A stretch of DNA of 64,000 nt from DASVCN01 sp040905665 (GCA_040905665.1 JBBDRD010000050.1:6954-70953); one strand, 5' to 3'; counted from the first letter of the stretch, positions 34,220 through 41,189 are shown. Numbers and translations are program-made. The notes: generated by a model from the letters alone, not told the origin.

Positions 34220-35567
34220 TTTCGTCGAGTGTGAGCTCGGCGGCCGTGTGCGGGTCGAGCATGGCGGCGTGATAGATGTGCTCGCGCTTGCCACTGATCG
34301 CGGCTTCGACCGTGAGTGACTGGACGTTGATGTTGGTCTGCATCAGGGCAGCCAGTTGCGGTGGAAGCGAGCCGATCCTGGTCGGCTGCACGCCGTTGCC
34401 ATCCACCAGGCAGGGGACCTCCACACAGCAACCCGGCGGCAGGTTGTCGATTATGCCCTCGTTCAAAACATTGCCGTAAATGACTCGCGGCGTACCGGTC
34501 TCGACGCTATGAATGATAGCGGCCCCATACTCGTTGCTGCGACTGGGCTCGTCCAGCGCAGCGAAGTCGCGCACCATATGCTCGACCTGTCCGGATGTGA
34601 CTTCGATCTCGCGGGTACGAAGGTCCTCCCGCAGATCATCCGCGTGCTGCGAGCCGGGCCGGTCCAGCTCATCCTCGAGGTACTCCCAGAACACCTCGTA
34701 CAGTTGACAACGCCCGGGATACTCGTCGAGCGGAATGTTGAAGCGCTCGAGCAGCTCGGGCCTGTCGCGCTTGATGAACCAGGGAACGTACTCGCTCAGG
34801 TGCTCGCTCGACTCTGTAACGAAATAACCGAATTGCCTAAAGAGCTCGTAGCGGGTGCGGTTCCACTCCGGCACCCGCCCTTCGGCCGGTACGCGCTCGA
34901 TCCGGGGGTAGAGGTCAACGCCGTCCTTCTCGAAACGCAGGAAGAAGGCCATGTGGTTGATTCCGGCCACCAGGTAATCGATATCGCTCAGTGGCACGCC
35001 GATGTCTCTCGCCAAAACTGCGGCTGTGTGCGGCACGCTGTGGCATAAACCTATCGTTTGTATTGTTCGATTGCCGACACTACTACCGGCCCTGGCCAGC
35101 GCCCAACAGTTCATGGCCATCGGATTGACGTAGTTGAGGTGCAGAACATCGGGGCAGAGGCGCTCCATGTCGCGCTGCATCTCCAGTAGCACCGGAATCG
35201 TCCGGAGCCCACGCATGATCCCGCCGATGCCCAGCGTGTCACCAATCGTCTGGCGCAAACCGTACCGTTTGGGGATCTCGAAGTCGATGACAGTGGCCGG
35301 GCGATAGCCTCCCACCTGAATCATGTTCACGGCATAGTCGGCGCCGTCCAGAGCCCGCTCGCGGTCGGTGGTAATGCGAATATCTGCGTCCACCCCCAGC
35401 CGCTCGGCGGCGCGCCTACCCAGCGCCAGTGAGTGCTCCAGCCGGCGGCCGTCGATATCGAAGAGGCAGATCTGCAAACCCGCCAGCTCGGGGTAGCTGA
35501 GGATGTCGCTCATCAGCGTCTTGGCGAACACGGTGCTGCCCGCACCTATGAAGGTGATCTTGGTCAT
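34113..35567 (-). CDS. melA: GH4 family glycosidase (alpha-galactosidase/alpha-glucosidase type)
   Basis: NAD+- and metal-dependent family GH4 hydrolase, 484 residues. Nucleotide-binding start KITFIGAGSTVFAKTL, LDGADYAVNMIQVGGY, the NYVNPM motif (148 region) and the metal site TIGLCHSVPH with Cys175 and His176, as in MelA-type alpha-galactosidases. The last 16 or so residues (WAHRPSRCQP...) are read from DNA antisense to the monooxygenase and are probably not native. It begins 12 nt after the SRAP gene stop and may be cotranscribed with it. Substrate (alpha-galactoside, glucuronide or glucoside) is not certain. Confidence 0.85.
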   Translation of the reverse strand: MTKITFIGAGSTVFAKTLMSDILSYPELAGLQICLFDIDGRRLEHSLALGRRAAERLGVDADIRITTDRERALDGADYAVNMIQVGGYRPATVIDFEIPKRYGLRQTIGDTLGIGGIMRGLRTIPVLLEMQRDMERLCPDVLHLNYVNPMAMNCWALARAGSSVGNRTIQTIGLCHSVPHTAAVLARDIGVPLSDIDYLVAGINHMAFFLRFEKDGVDLYPRIERVPAEGRVPEWNRTRYELFRQFGYFVTESSEHLSEYVPWFIKRDRPELLERFNIPLDEYPGRCQLYEVFWEYLEDELDRPGSQHADDLREDLRTREIEVTSGQVEHMVRDFAALDEPSRSNEYGAAIIHSVETGTPRVIYGNVLNEGIIDNLPPGCCVEVPCLVDGNGVQPTRIGSLPPQLAALMQTNINVQSLTVEAAISGKREHIYHAAMLDPHTAAELTLDEIRDMVDDLLEAHAQWLPEEWAHRPSRCQPVLGWRR

Positions 35568-35579
35568 CCGGGTTCCACC

Positions 35580-36257
35580 CTAGGCGAGAGGCGCAACGAA
35601 GCTCGGGGCGTCGTTGCGGGTGCTGTTTACCGCCGAGGACACTGGGTACAGCTCGAGCGATGCGAGGGGAGCCGACCTCAACACTCGCCCAAGCGCCTCG
35701 TCCGACTGGGGCTCGGCTAGCCAGGTATTGAACTCGCCCGGCGCAACCACCACCGGCATCCGGTCGTGGAGTTCCGCAAGAACACCTTCCGAAGCCGTTG
35801 TGAGAATCGCGCAGGAAACCAACCTCTCGTCACTCCTCTTGTCGCGCCAGATGTCCATCAGCCCAGCAAACGCCAGCGGTGTACCCTCACGCGACCTCAC
35901 GTGATAGGGCGTCTTCGCGTCGCCTTCGCGTCTCCACTCGTAGAAGCCGCTTGCCGGGATCAACACCCGTCCGCGCTTGAACGCCTGGCGAAAAGTCAGC
36001 TTCGAAGCAGCCTCCTCCCTTCTCGCATTGAAGGTCGAAGCGCGCCACTCACTAGGCTTGCCAACCCAGCTCGGAATGAGACCCCAGCGGGCCCTGCCGG
36101 TGCTGCGCTTCCCCTCACGGTTCCTGAAAACAATGGGAACCAGCTGGGTGGGGGCGATGTTGTAGCGAGGGTCGCTCGAGAAGTCGTCCGGGTTTACGAC
36201 GCCGAACAGTAGTTGGAGATCGGCCGCGGTGTGGCTCATCGCGTATCTTCCGCACAT
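35580..36257 (-). CDS. SRAP domain DNA-protein crosslink protein (YedK/HMCES type)
   Basis: Binds abasic sites in single-stranded DNA and crosslinks to them through Cys2, shielding them at replication forks. 225 residues; start MCGRYAMSH places the catalytic Cys immediately after Met, which decides the ATG at 36257 over a longer frame. Other conserved residues: Asn in RYNIAPTQ, WGLIPSW, FNARREEA, and the GFYEW motif (Glu) with HDRMPVVV (His). A TATACT box lies exactly 6 nt upstream. Suits a stress-tolerant bacterium but is widespread. Confidence 0.95.
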   Translation of the reverse strand: MCGRYAMSHTAADLQLLFGVVNPDDFSSDPRYNIAPTQLVPIVFRNREGKRSTGRARWGLIPSWVGKPSEWRASTFNARREEAASKLTFRQAFKRGRVLIPASGFYEWRREGDAKTPYHVRSREGTPLAFAGLMDIWRDKRSDERLVSCAILTTASEGVLAELHDRMPVVVAPGEFNTWLAEPQSDEALGRVLRSAPLASLELYPVSSAVNSTRNDAPSFVAPLA

Positions 36258-36263
36258 GCAGCG

Positions 36264-36269
36264 AGTATA
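36264..36269 (-). promoter_or_regulatory. -10 box, leaderless SRAP promoter
   Basis: TATACT on the minus strand, 6 nt before the ATG. Confidence 0.55.
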
Positions 36270-36363
36270 GGCCGAAAATCGCCCGGTTTCGCCCTCCATT
36301 CGCATGGTTTCCGGCGGTCGCACGTGAGTTTGACCCACCCGCCGCCTCTCCCTCTGCAAACTC

Positions 36364-36392
36364 TTGACGAATTGCGAATACGGGGGTATATT
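36364..36392 (+). promoter_or_regulatory. Sigma70-type promoter without an immediate gene
   Basis: TTGACG (36364-36369), 17-bp spacer, TATATT (36387-36392). Start of transcription near 36399, 114 nt before the aldo/keto reductase ATG. It may drive a leader RNA for that gene, which also has its own -10 box at 36500. Confidence 0.55.
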
Positions 36393-36427
36393 GATCTTTA
36401 TAAGCGCGCTCGAGGGTGCGTATTTTT

Positions 36428-36451
36428 ATTGCCTCATACCCATTGCCTCAT
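36428..36451. repeat. Direct repeat ATTGCCTCAT x2
   Basis: Copies at 36428-36437 and 36442-36451, 14 bp apart, in the AT-rich leader between the 36364 promoter and the aldo/keto reductase; possible regulator site. Confidence 0.4.
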
Positions 36452-36499
36452 TCAGAAAATCTCCTGCCAAGCCAGAACGCCCCTCCACGGTCGGCACGT

Positions 36500-36505
36500 T
36501 ACTAT
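36500..36505 (+). promoter_or_regulatory. -10 box, leaderless aldo/keto reductase promoter
   Basis: TACTAT, 7 nt before ATG 36513. Confidence 0.45.
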
Positions 36506-36512
36506 CGCGGCC

Positions 36513-37526
36513 ATGAACCTCGATAATTCCGACTACAGAACCGTTGGCCGCACCGGCGTCAAGGTCTCCCCCCTCTGCTTTGGCACTATGGCGTTTGGTG
36601 ACACCGCCGACGAAACGGAGGCGGCGGCGATGTACCGGGCGTGCCGAAACCGCGGCATCAACTTCTTCGACACGGCGAATGTGTATTCGGCGGGGCGGTC
36701 AGAGGAGATCCTGGGCCGACTCATCGCTTCGGAGCGCGACGAGCTGATCATAACCAGCAAGGTTTTCGGCAAAATGGGATCCGATGTCAACTCCGGAGGT
36801 CTCTCCCGTCGGCACATCATCAAGGCAGTGGAGGACAGCCTGCGGCGACTGGGAACCGACCGCCTCGACTTCTACTTCCTTCACCGGTTCGATGCATCTA
36901 CCGCGATCGAAGAAACGCTGCGGGCGCTCGACGACCTGGTGCGGCGCGGACTAATTCTCTATCCAGCGGTGAGCAATTGGGCGGCCTGGCAGATTGCCAA
37001 GGCACTCGGCATCTCGGCCCGCGAGGGGATTTCTCGATTCGAGTTGGTCCAGCCGATGTATAGCCTCGTGAAGCGCCAAGCAGAGGTCGAGATCTTGCCG
37101 ATGGCGCTCTCCGAAGGGCTGGGAGTGATTGGTTACAGTCCATTGGGAGCCGGGTTGCTCACCGGCCGCTACAAAGCGCCGCCGGCAGGAGATGAGGACA
37201 ACGGGCGGCTAGTGGAAAACAAGATGTACGCCAGTCGCTACCGGGACCCGGAATATTTCGAGGTAGCCCGTCGCTTCGTCGAGTATGCCGGGCGGCAGGG
37301 AGTACACCCAGCTACCTTGGCGGTAGCCTGGGCCGGTTCCCATCCGGCGGTAACCGCACCGATCATCGGAGCGCGCAACCGCGAGCAACTAGAACCGTCA
37401 CTTGCCGCGCTCGGCTTCTCCATGACTTCGGAAATGCGACAGGAGCTTGCCGGCTTCTCCCCAGCGCCGCCGCCGGCGACCGACCGAAGCGAGCTGCCGG
37501 GGGGAAAGCGCTCGGCCGGTCGTTAG
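36513..37526 (+). CDS. Aldo/keto reductase
   Basis: NADPH-dependent oxidoreductase with a TIM barrel, 337 residues. Catalytic tetrad: Asp in NFFDTANVYSAGRSEEILG, Tyr in the same motif, Lys in ITSKVFGKM, and His in DFYFLHRFD. Cofactor-binding C-terminus APIIGARNREQLEPSL. Similar to AKR families of the YakC/general stress GSP69 type. The ATG at 36513 is set by family N-terminus (YRTVGRTGVKVSPLCFGTM) and a TACTAT box 7 nt upstream; the frame stays open 300 nt further 5' by chance. Substrate unknown. Confidence 0.9.
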   Translation: MNLDNSDYRTVGRTGVKVSPLCFGTMAFGDTADETEAAAMYRACRNRGINFFDTANVYSAGRSEEILGRLIASERDELIITSKVFGKMGSDVNSGGLSRRHIIKAVEDSLRRLGTDRLDFYFLHRFDASTAIEETLRALDDLVRRGLILYPAVSNWAAWQIAKALGISAREGISRFELVQPMYSLVKRQAEVEILPMALSEGLGVIGYSPLGAGLLTGRYKAPPAGDEDNGRLVENKMYASRYRDPEYFEVARRFVEYAGRQGVHPATLAVAWAGSHPAVTAPIIGARNREQLEPSLAALGFSMTSEMRQELAGFSPAPPPATDRSELPGGKRSAGR

Positions 37527-37594
37527 CGCATTCATGGCCAACAGCCGACCCGGTTACGTCTCGGGATAGCTTGCCGCCGCTCCGGTTAACGACG

Positions 37595-37639
37595 AAAAAA
37601 GCGGGGACGCGACCCATACTGGTTAGGTCGCGTCCCCGC
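37595..37639 (-). terminator. Rho-independent terminator of the wrbA operon
   Basis: A perfect 14-bp stem GCGGGGACGCGACC (37601-37614) / complement (37626-37639) with an 11-nt loop, followed on the minus strand by six U (37600-37595). It is the strongest terminator in the window and lies 18 bp past the wrbA stop. Confidence 0.9.
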
Positions 37640-37656
37640 CTGACCCGCAGCAGACC

Positions 37657-38283
37657 CTAGGCAGCCTGCTGGTGTAGACGGGACTTGCTATGAAGCGACA
37701 CGGCGACCTCGAGAAGGCGTTGGGTCTGATATACGATTCCCGCGCGGTCCTCGTCGCTTATGGCTTCACCGTTCGCCGTCACGCTCGCGCCGTAGGGATT
37801 ACCGCCGCTCGCGAACACGCTCTGATCGGTGTAACCGGGGGTGACGATTATCGTGCCCCAGTGCATGAACGTGGTGTAGAGGCTCAGTAGTGTGCTCTCT
37901 TGCCCACCGTGTGGGTTTTGGGCGCTCGTCATGGCGGTGATCGGTTTGTTGGCGAGGGCACCTTTCATCCAGAGCGGTCCGAGGGTGTCGATAAAGGCAC
38001 GGATCTGGCTTGCCGCAACCCCGAACCGCGTCGGGGAACTGAATAGGTAGGCATCGGCCCACTCCATATCGGCGGGAGTCGCCTCCCGAACGTCGGCCGT
38101 GAGGCGCTCCTGGGCGACCCATCCCTCTTGTCCCTCGACGACCTCGCGAGGGGCGGTTTCCGGGACCTTGAGCAGGCGAACCTCCGCTCCTGCTTCACGC
38201 GCAGCATCGGCCGCGGTACTCGCCATTTCGAAATTAGTGCCGTAGGTGCTGTAGTAGACGATTGCCAACTTTGTCTTGCTTAT
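37657..38283 (-). CDS. wrbA: NAD(P)H:quinone oxidoreductase, WrbA type
   Basis: Flavodoxin-like FMN enzyme that reduces quinones by two electrons, avoiding semiquinone radicals. About 203-208 residues: FMN loop YYSTYGTNFEMA, SSPTRFGVAASQIRAF, the conserved STLLSLYTTFMHWG and VTPGY, and GGNPYGAS. The start is odd: the best ribosome site AAGGAGG (38290-38296) lies 6 nt before an ATA codon (38283), which would give the family-like N-terminus (M)SKTKLAIVYYS; the first canonical in-frame codon is TTG 38268, 22 nt from the site. Downstream gene of the dioxygenase operon, with a strong terminator after it. Confidence 0.92.
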   Translation of the reverse strand: MSKTKLAIVYYSTYGTNFEMASTAADAAREAGAEVRLLKVPETAPREVVEGQEGWVAQERLTADVREATPADMEWADAYLFSSPTRFGVAASQIRAFIDTLGPLWMKGALANKPITAMTSAQNPHGGQESTLLSLYTTFMHWGTIIVTPGYTDQSVFASGGNPYGASVTANGEAISDEDRAGIVYQTQRLLEVAVSLHSKSRLHQQAA

Positions 38284-38372
38284 GATTATCCTCCTTGGGG
38301 TCTGGGCTTGGGTCTCGAGTTTCGAAGGTTAGTCGATAGGATCTCTGGGCTCCGTGTCTCGACCTCAGGCGA

Positions 38373-39323
38373 TCAGTCGATGGGCCGAAGGTTCGCCACT
38401 ATCTGCTCCCGCTGCGGCTCCAAGAACGGAGGCAACACGACGCTCTCTCCGAGCGTGGCGGAGTCTTCGTCGACGGCGAAACCGGGTCCATCGGTAGCGA
38501 TCTCGAAAAGCACTCCGTTCGGCTCCCGAAAGTAGAGACTGCGGAAGTAGTAACGGTCGACGATCCCGCTGTTAGGGGAGCCTGCACCGTCGAGACGCTC
38601 GAGCCAGGCGACGTGCGAGGCGTCGTCGTCCACTCGGAAGGCTACATGGTGTACGCCTCCCGCTCCCGGTCGCCCTGGCGGCAGTTCCGGCTGCACCGCC
38701 ACGTGCAACTCGGCTTCGGCGCCCCCCTCGCCCATCTCGTACACGTGGACAAACTGCTCACTCTCCGTCGAATGCTGATAGTCACGCGCCCGCCGCATCT
38801 CGAGCAGGCGAGTCAGAACGAGGTCGGTGGACTCCAGGTCAGGCACGGTCATCGTTATAGGACCAAGTCCGCGAATCTGATGTCGGATAGGAACCGTACT
38901 CCGCTCCCAGGAATGAAATTCGGCTCCCGAGTCACCCTGGTCGATCAGTGACAGCCTCTGGCCTTCGGGATCTTCAAAGTCGAGGGTCAAGCGACCGTCG
39001 CGCTCGACGACGTCTCCCAGCTCGACCTTGCCGGCCAGCCTCTGGGCCCACCAGTCGATGCTGTCGCCACTCGCGACCCGCAGTCCGGTTCGGGTAATGC
39101 TGCGGTTGCCTCGACTCTCGCTGGGTACCTTCCAGTCGAAGAAGGTCAGATCGGTCCCTGGTGTTCCGGCACCATCGGCGTAGAACAGGTGGTATGCGCT
39201 CACGTCGTCCTGGTTGACGCTACGCTTGACCAGGCGCATTCCCAGCGTTTCGGTATAGAAACGGTAGTTTCCGCGTGCGTCGGCCGTGACTGCCGTGAGG
39301 TGATGGATGCCGGTAATCGTCAT
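38373..39323 (-). CDS. mhqO: Ring-cleaving dioxygenase, MhqO/LinE-like VOC protein
   Basis: A 316-residue two-module VOC protein similar to MhqO-type hydroquinone-specific dioxygenases. Metal ligands: His in ITGIHHLTAVTAD, His in GVHHVAFRVDDD, Glu in EPNGVLFEIATD. RYYFRSLYFREP is a family hallmark. The ATG at 39323 has no ribosome site of its own; it overlaps (ATGA) the stop of the 25-codon DoxX-like leader ORF, so translation is probably coupled. Together with wrbA and the divergent HxlR gene it resembles the quinone-inducible mhq/azoR regulons of Firmicutes. The aromatic substrate is not shown. Confidence 0.87.
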   Translation of the reverse strand: MTITGIHHLTAVTADARGNYRFYTETLGMRLVKRSVNQDDVSAYHLFYADGAGTPGTDLTFFDWKVPSESRGNRSITRTGLRVASGDSIDWWAQRLAGKVELGDVVERDGRLTLDFEDPEGQRLSLIDQGDSGAEFHSWERSTVPIRHQIRGLGPITMTVPDLESTDLVLTRLLEMRRARDYQHSTESEQFVHVYEMGEGGAEAELHVAVQPELPPGRPGAGGVHHVAFRVDDDASHVAWLERLDGAGSPNSGIVDRYYFRSLYFREPNGVLFEIATDGPGFAVDEDSATLGESVVLPPFLEPQREQIVANLRPID

Positions 39324-39397
39324 AGGTGGTTTTGAGCACCCTGTCCCACGAACAGTAGTCCGAAGACTACTCGAATTACGAGTAGCGCGATATCCAT
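39320..39397 (-). CDS. 25-residue DoxX-like leader ORF upstream of the dioxygenase
   Basis: Too short for gene callers. Reads MDIALLVIRVVFGLLFVG then QGAQNHL and stops; this is the first membrane helix of DoxX-family proteins (of which MhqP, partner of MhqO in Bacillus, is one). A good AGGAG lies 7 nt before the ATG (39397) and the TGA overlaps the dioxygenase ATG by ATGA. It may be the relic of a deleted doxX gene kept as a leader peptide for translational coupling, or a small membrane protein. Two mutually exclusive hairpins lie inside it. Confidence 0.65.
   Translation of the reverse strand: MDIALLVIRVVFGLLFVGQGAQNHL
39354..39385 (-). promoter_or_regulatory. Mutually exclusive hairpins in the leader ORF
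   Basis: Hairpin A: CUACUCG/CGAGUAG (39385-39367, 5-nt loop). Hairpin B: AGUAGUC-UUCG-GACUACU (39371-39354), a 7-bp stem closed by a very stable C(UUCG)G loop. They share 39367-39371, so only one can form at a time. No U-run follows, so any effect would be on translation or RNA stability. Confidence 0.5.
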
Positions 39398-39433
39398 TAG
39401 AAATCTCCTTCGAGCATTTACACAAGCAAGCGC

Positions 39434-39460
39434 GCGCTTACTTCCGGGCGCTTACTTCCG
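39434..39460. promoter_or_regulatory. Direct repeat GCGCTTACTTCCG x2 at the start of the mhq-like transcript
   Basis: Copies at 39434-39446 and 39448-39460 (14-bp period), just downstream of the minus-strand -10 box; likely binding site of a repressor such as the neighbouring HxlR protein. Confidence 0.5.
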
Positions 39461-39467
39461 ATAAGTG

Positions 39468-39496
39468 ACTATACTAGGTGTACTTCCTTTTGTCAA
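39468..39496 (-). promoter_or_regulatory. Strong promoter of the dioxygenase-wrbA operon
   Basis: TTGACA (39491-39496), 17-bp spacer, TATAGT (39468-39473): nearly ideal sigma70 consensus on the minus strand, which implies it must be repressed when not needed. Confidence 0.75.
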
Positions 39497-39503
39497 GTGC
39501 CTA

Positions 39504-39529
39504 TATTTGTGATAGCTGTATTTGTGATA
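39504..39529. promoter_or_regulatory. Direct repeat TATTTGTGATA x2 at the hxlR promoter
   Basis: Copies at 39504-39514 and 39519-39529 (15-bp period). The second overlaps the -10 box TACCAT (39528-39533) of the HxlR gene, suggesting autoregulation. Confidence 0.5.
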
Positions 39530-39533
39530 CCAT
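39528..39533 (+). promoter_or_regulatory. Extended -10 box, leaderless hxlR promoter
   Basis: TGA-TACCAT, 6 nt before ATG 39540. Confidence 0.55.
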
Positions 39534-39539
39534 CATCGC

Positions 39540-39890
39540 ATGAAGGAGTCGCTGCACGTTTGTCCCCGTTACCACCACGCCGTCGAGTTGCTCGGCCGGC
39601 GCTGGACCGGGGCCATTGTCGTCTTGCTACTCGAAGGGAAGACACGGTTTAACGAGCTCTCGGCGAGCATTCCGCAGATGAGCGACAGGATGCTCTCGGA
39701 GCGACTCAAGGAACTCGAAGCCGAGAAAATCGTAAAGAGAACAGTAATTCCCGAAACCCCGGTGCGCGTCGAGTACCGCCTTACCGAGAAGGGCAGGGCG
39801 TTGCAAGCTGCGGTAGCAGCGATCTCGGAATGGGCCGAGTCGTGGCTGCCAGAGGCTGCGACTCCAGAAGCTGCGACGCCGAAGCTGTGA
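39540..39890 (+). CDS. HxlR/DUF24 family transcriptional regulator
   Basis: A 116-residue winged-helix repressor, likely sensing quinones or other electrophiles. The family's conserved N-terminal Cys is present (Cys8, in SLHVCPRYHHAVELLGRRW); in YodB-type members this Cys is the redox sensor. Helix-turn-helix: TRFNELSASIPQMSDRMLSERLKELE, wing RVEYRLTEKGRAL. Divergent from the dioxygenase-wrbA operon with paired repeats at both promoters, so it probably controls them. The C-terminus PEAATPEAATPKL is encoded by 15-bp tandem units, and the stop codon arises from a 14-bp unit that breaks the repeat frame. Confidence 0.9.
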   Translation: MKESLHVCPRYHHAVELLGRRWTGAIVVLLLEGKTRFNELSASIPQMSDRMLSERLKELEAEKIVKRTVIPETPVRVEYRLTEKGRALQAAVAAISEWAESWLPEAATPEAATPKL

Positions 39891-39907
39891 CTCCAGAAGC
39901 CGCCATT
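39849..39907 (+). repeat. 15-bp tandem repeats at the 3' end of hxlR
   Basis: Units 39849-39863, 39864-39878, 39879-39892 (14 bp, one base lost) and 39893-39907, all of CCAGAAGCTGCGACT type. The shortened unit shifts the frame and creates the TGA stop at 39888. Confidence 0.8.
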
Positions 39908-39940
39908 AGGGAGTCTGGCACAGAGAATCACGCGACCTGA

Positions 39941-39946
39941 TATCAT
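39941..39946 (+). promoter_or_regulatory. Extended -10 box upstream of the HD-GYP gene
   Basis: TGA-TATCAT, 25 nt before GTG 39972, giving a leader of about 18 nt. Confidence 0.4.
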
Positions 39947-39971
39947 TCGAACCAACCCCTAACCGGATCGA

Positions 39972-40991
39972 GTGACGTTGCCCTATTCCCCTGCCCACCC
40001 GCTACTGAGATACCAGAATTCAACAGGTGTCCGTTTGCTCGTAATTCTGGCGCTGCTGGCAACTCTCCTACTGGCGACTATGGCGCTCGTATACGCGATG
40101 GGCGGTGCGGGCAGTAGCTATCACTTAGCCTACCTACCGATAATCCTCGCCGGCTTTCTTTTCTACCGGGTCGGCGGGCTGGTCATGGGTGCCGCAGCAG
40201 GACTTCTGCTTGGCCCTCTGATGCCCTTCAACGCGCTCGTAGCAGCCCCGCAGGAACCAGCGAGCTGGCTTTCTAGGCTCGTCTTTTTCGTGCTTGCGGG
40301 ACTTCTGACGGGTCAACTGGCGCTCCTCCTTCGGCAGCACATGGAGCAATTGAACGATGCCTACGTGTACACGCTCTACTCGTTCGCATCGCTCGTGGCG
40401 GTTCGCGATGAACAGGTAAACGGTCACTGCGAACGCACTGCAGATAACTCACGTACAGTCGGCGCCGCCCTGGGACTCACCGGACGTGAGCTCCAAGCGC
40501 TTTACCAGGCAGGCTTTCTGCACGACGTGGGTAAGGTGGCGATTCCCGACCGAATCCTCCTTAAAGCGGGGCCGCTCACCGAACAGGAGTTCCAGACCGT
40601 GAGATCGCACACCGCCCTGGGCGCCGATCTTGTCTCCCGTGGTGGTGAGGAGTTCACCCCTGTCGCTCAAGGCATCCGTACCCATCACGAGCGGTGGGAC
40701 GGCACCGGTTACCCCGCTTCTCTACAGGGGAGCGATATACCCCTCTTCGGCCGTATTCTGGGTGTCATCGAAGTGTTCGAGGCCCTTACCAGCGAGAGGC
40801 CGTATCGAAAGCCGGTCGGTATCGCCCAGGCCTCCGAGCTTCTACGGCGCGAAGCGGGAGGACACTTCGATCCCGACGTTGTCGAACAGTTCCTCGAACT
40901 TCTCGCCCAGGGCAAGATAGCGGTCGCCGACGAGCTTCCCGACGCAGCGCTTATGGAAAAGACAAAAGACGTACCTCCGTCCCTGCGATAA
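39972..40991 (+). CDS. Membrane-anchored HD-GYP phosphodiesterase
   Basis: Predicted c-di-GMP (or other cyclic dinucleotide) hydrolase, 339 residues. N-terminal half (about 20-120) has four hydrophobic segments forming a small membrane sensor (VRLLVILALLATLLLATM, LAYLPIILAGFLFYRV, LVMGAAAGLLLGPL, LVFFVLAGLLTGQL). The cytoplasmic HD-GYP domain has NGHCERTADNS, the metal pair HDVGKVAIPDRIL, and HHERWDGTGYP with the GYP motif. Start GTG 39972 lacks a clear ribosome site. With the GGDEF protein at 7319 it suggests c-di-GMP signalling in this organism. Confidence 0.9.
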   Translation: MTLPYSPAHPLLRYQNSTGVRLLVILALLATLLLATMALVYAMGGAGSSYHLAYLPIILAGFLFYRVGGLVMGAAAGLLLGPLMPFNALVAAPQEPASWLSRLVFFVLAGLLTGQLALLLRQHMEQLNDAYVYTLYSFASLVAVRDEQVNGHCERTADNSRTVGAALGLTGRELQALYQAGFLHDVGKVAIPDRILLKAGPLTEQEFQTVRSHTALGADLVSRGGEEFTPVAQGIRTHHERWDGTGYPASLQGSDIPLFGRILGVIEVFEALTSERPYRKPVGIAQASELLRREAGGHFDPDVVEQFLELLAQGKIAVADELPDAALMEKTKDVPPSLR

Positions 40992-41017
40992 TTCTTCGTG
41001 CTTTCGGTAAGCTGGCT

Positions 41018-41134
41018 CGGCGCTGCTGCGAAACTGCGCAGGAGTACGGGACGCCGGGCAACTATTTACTTGGAGCGAACATCAGCGGCATGCAAAAGGT
41101 AGCCAGCGCAATGGCCGCGATGGGTCTCGTCTAG
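41018..41134 (+). pseudogene. 3' remnant of a glutamate dehydrogenase gene
   Basis: The frame ending at the TAG 41132-41134 reads RRCCETAQEYGTPGNYL, LGANISGMQKVASAMA, AMGLV, which matches the last 38 residues of hexameric GdhA-type glutamate dehydrogenases (NYVAGANIAGFLKVADAM... pattern). No upstream part of the gene is present: the preceding sequence is the end of the HD-GYP gene. Most of gdhA has been deleted. Confidence 0.65.
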
Positions 41135-41177
41135 ATGGACCGCGACGATACTGCTCCCGTAGAAGAGTCCGGGAATC

Positions 41178-41183
41178 TATAGT
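41178..41183 (+). promoter_or_regulatory. -10 box, leaderless promoter
   Basis: TATAGT, 6 nt before ATG 41190. Confidence 0.55.
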
Positions 41184-41189
41184 GGTGCC

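Noticed and set aside
36213..36512. 100-codon N-terminal extension of the aldo/keto reductase
   Set aside because: No homology, contains the SRAP promoter and a sigma70-type promoter; the family start and a -10 box fit ATG 36513.
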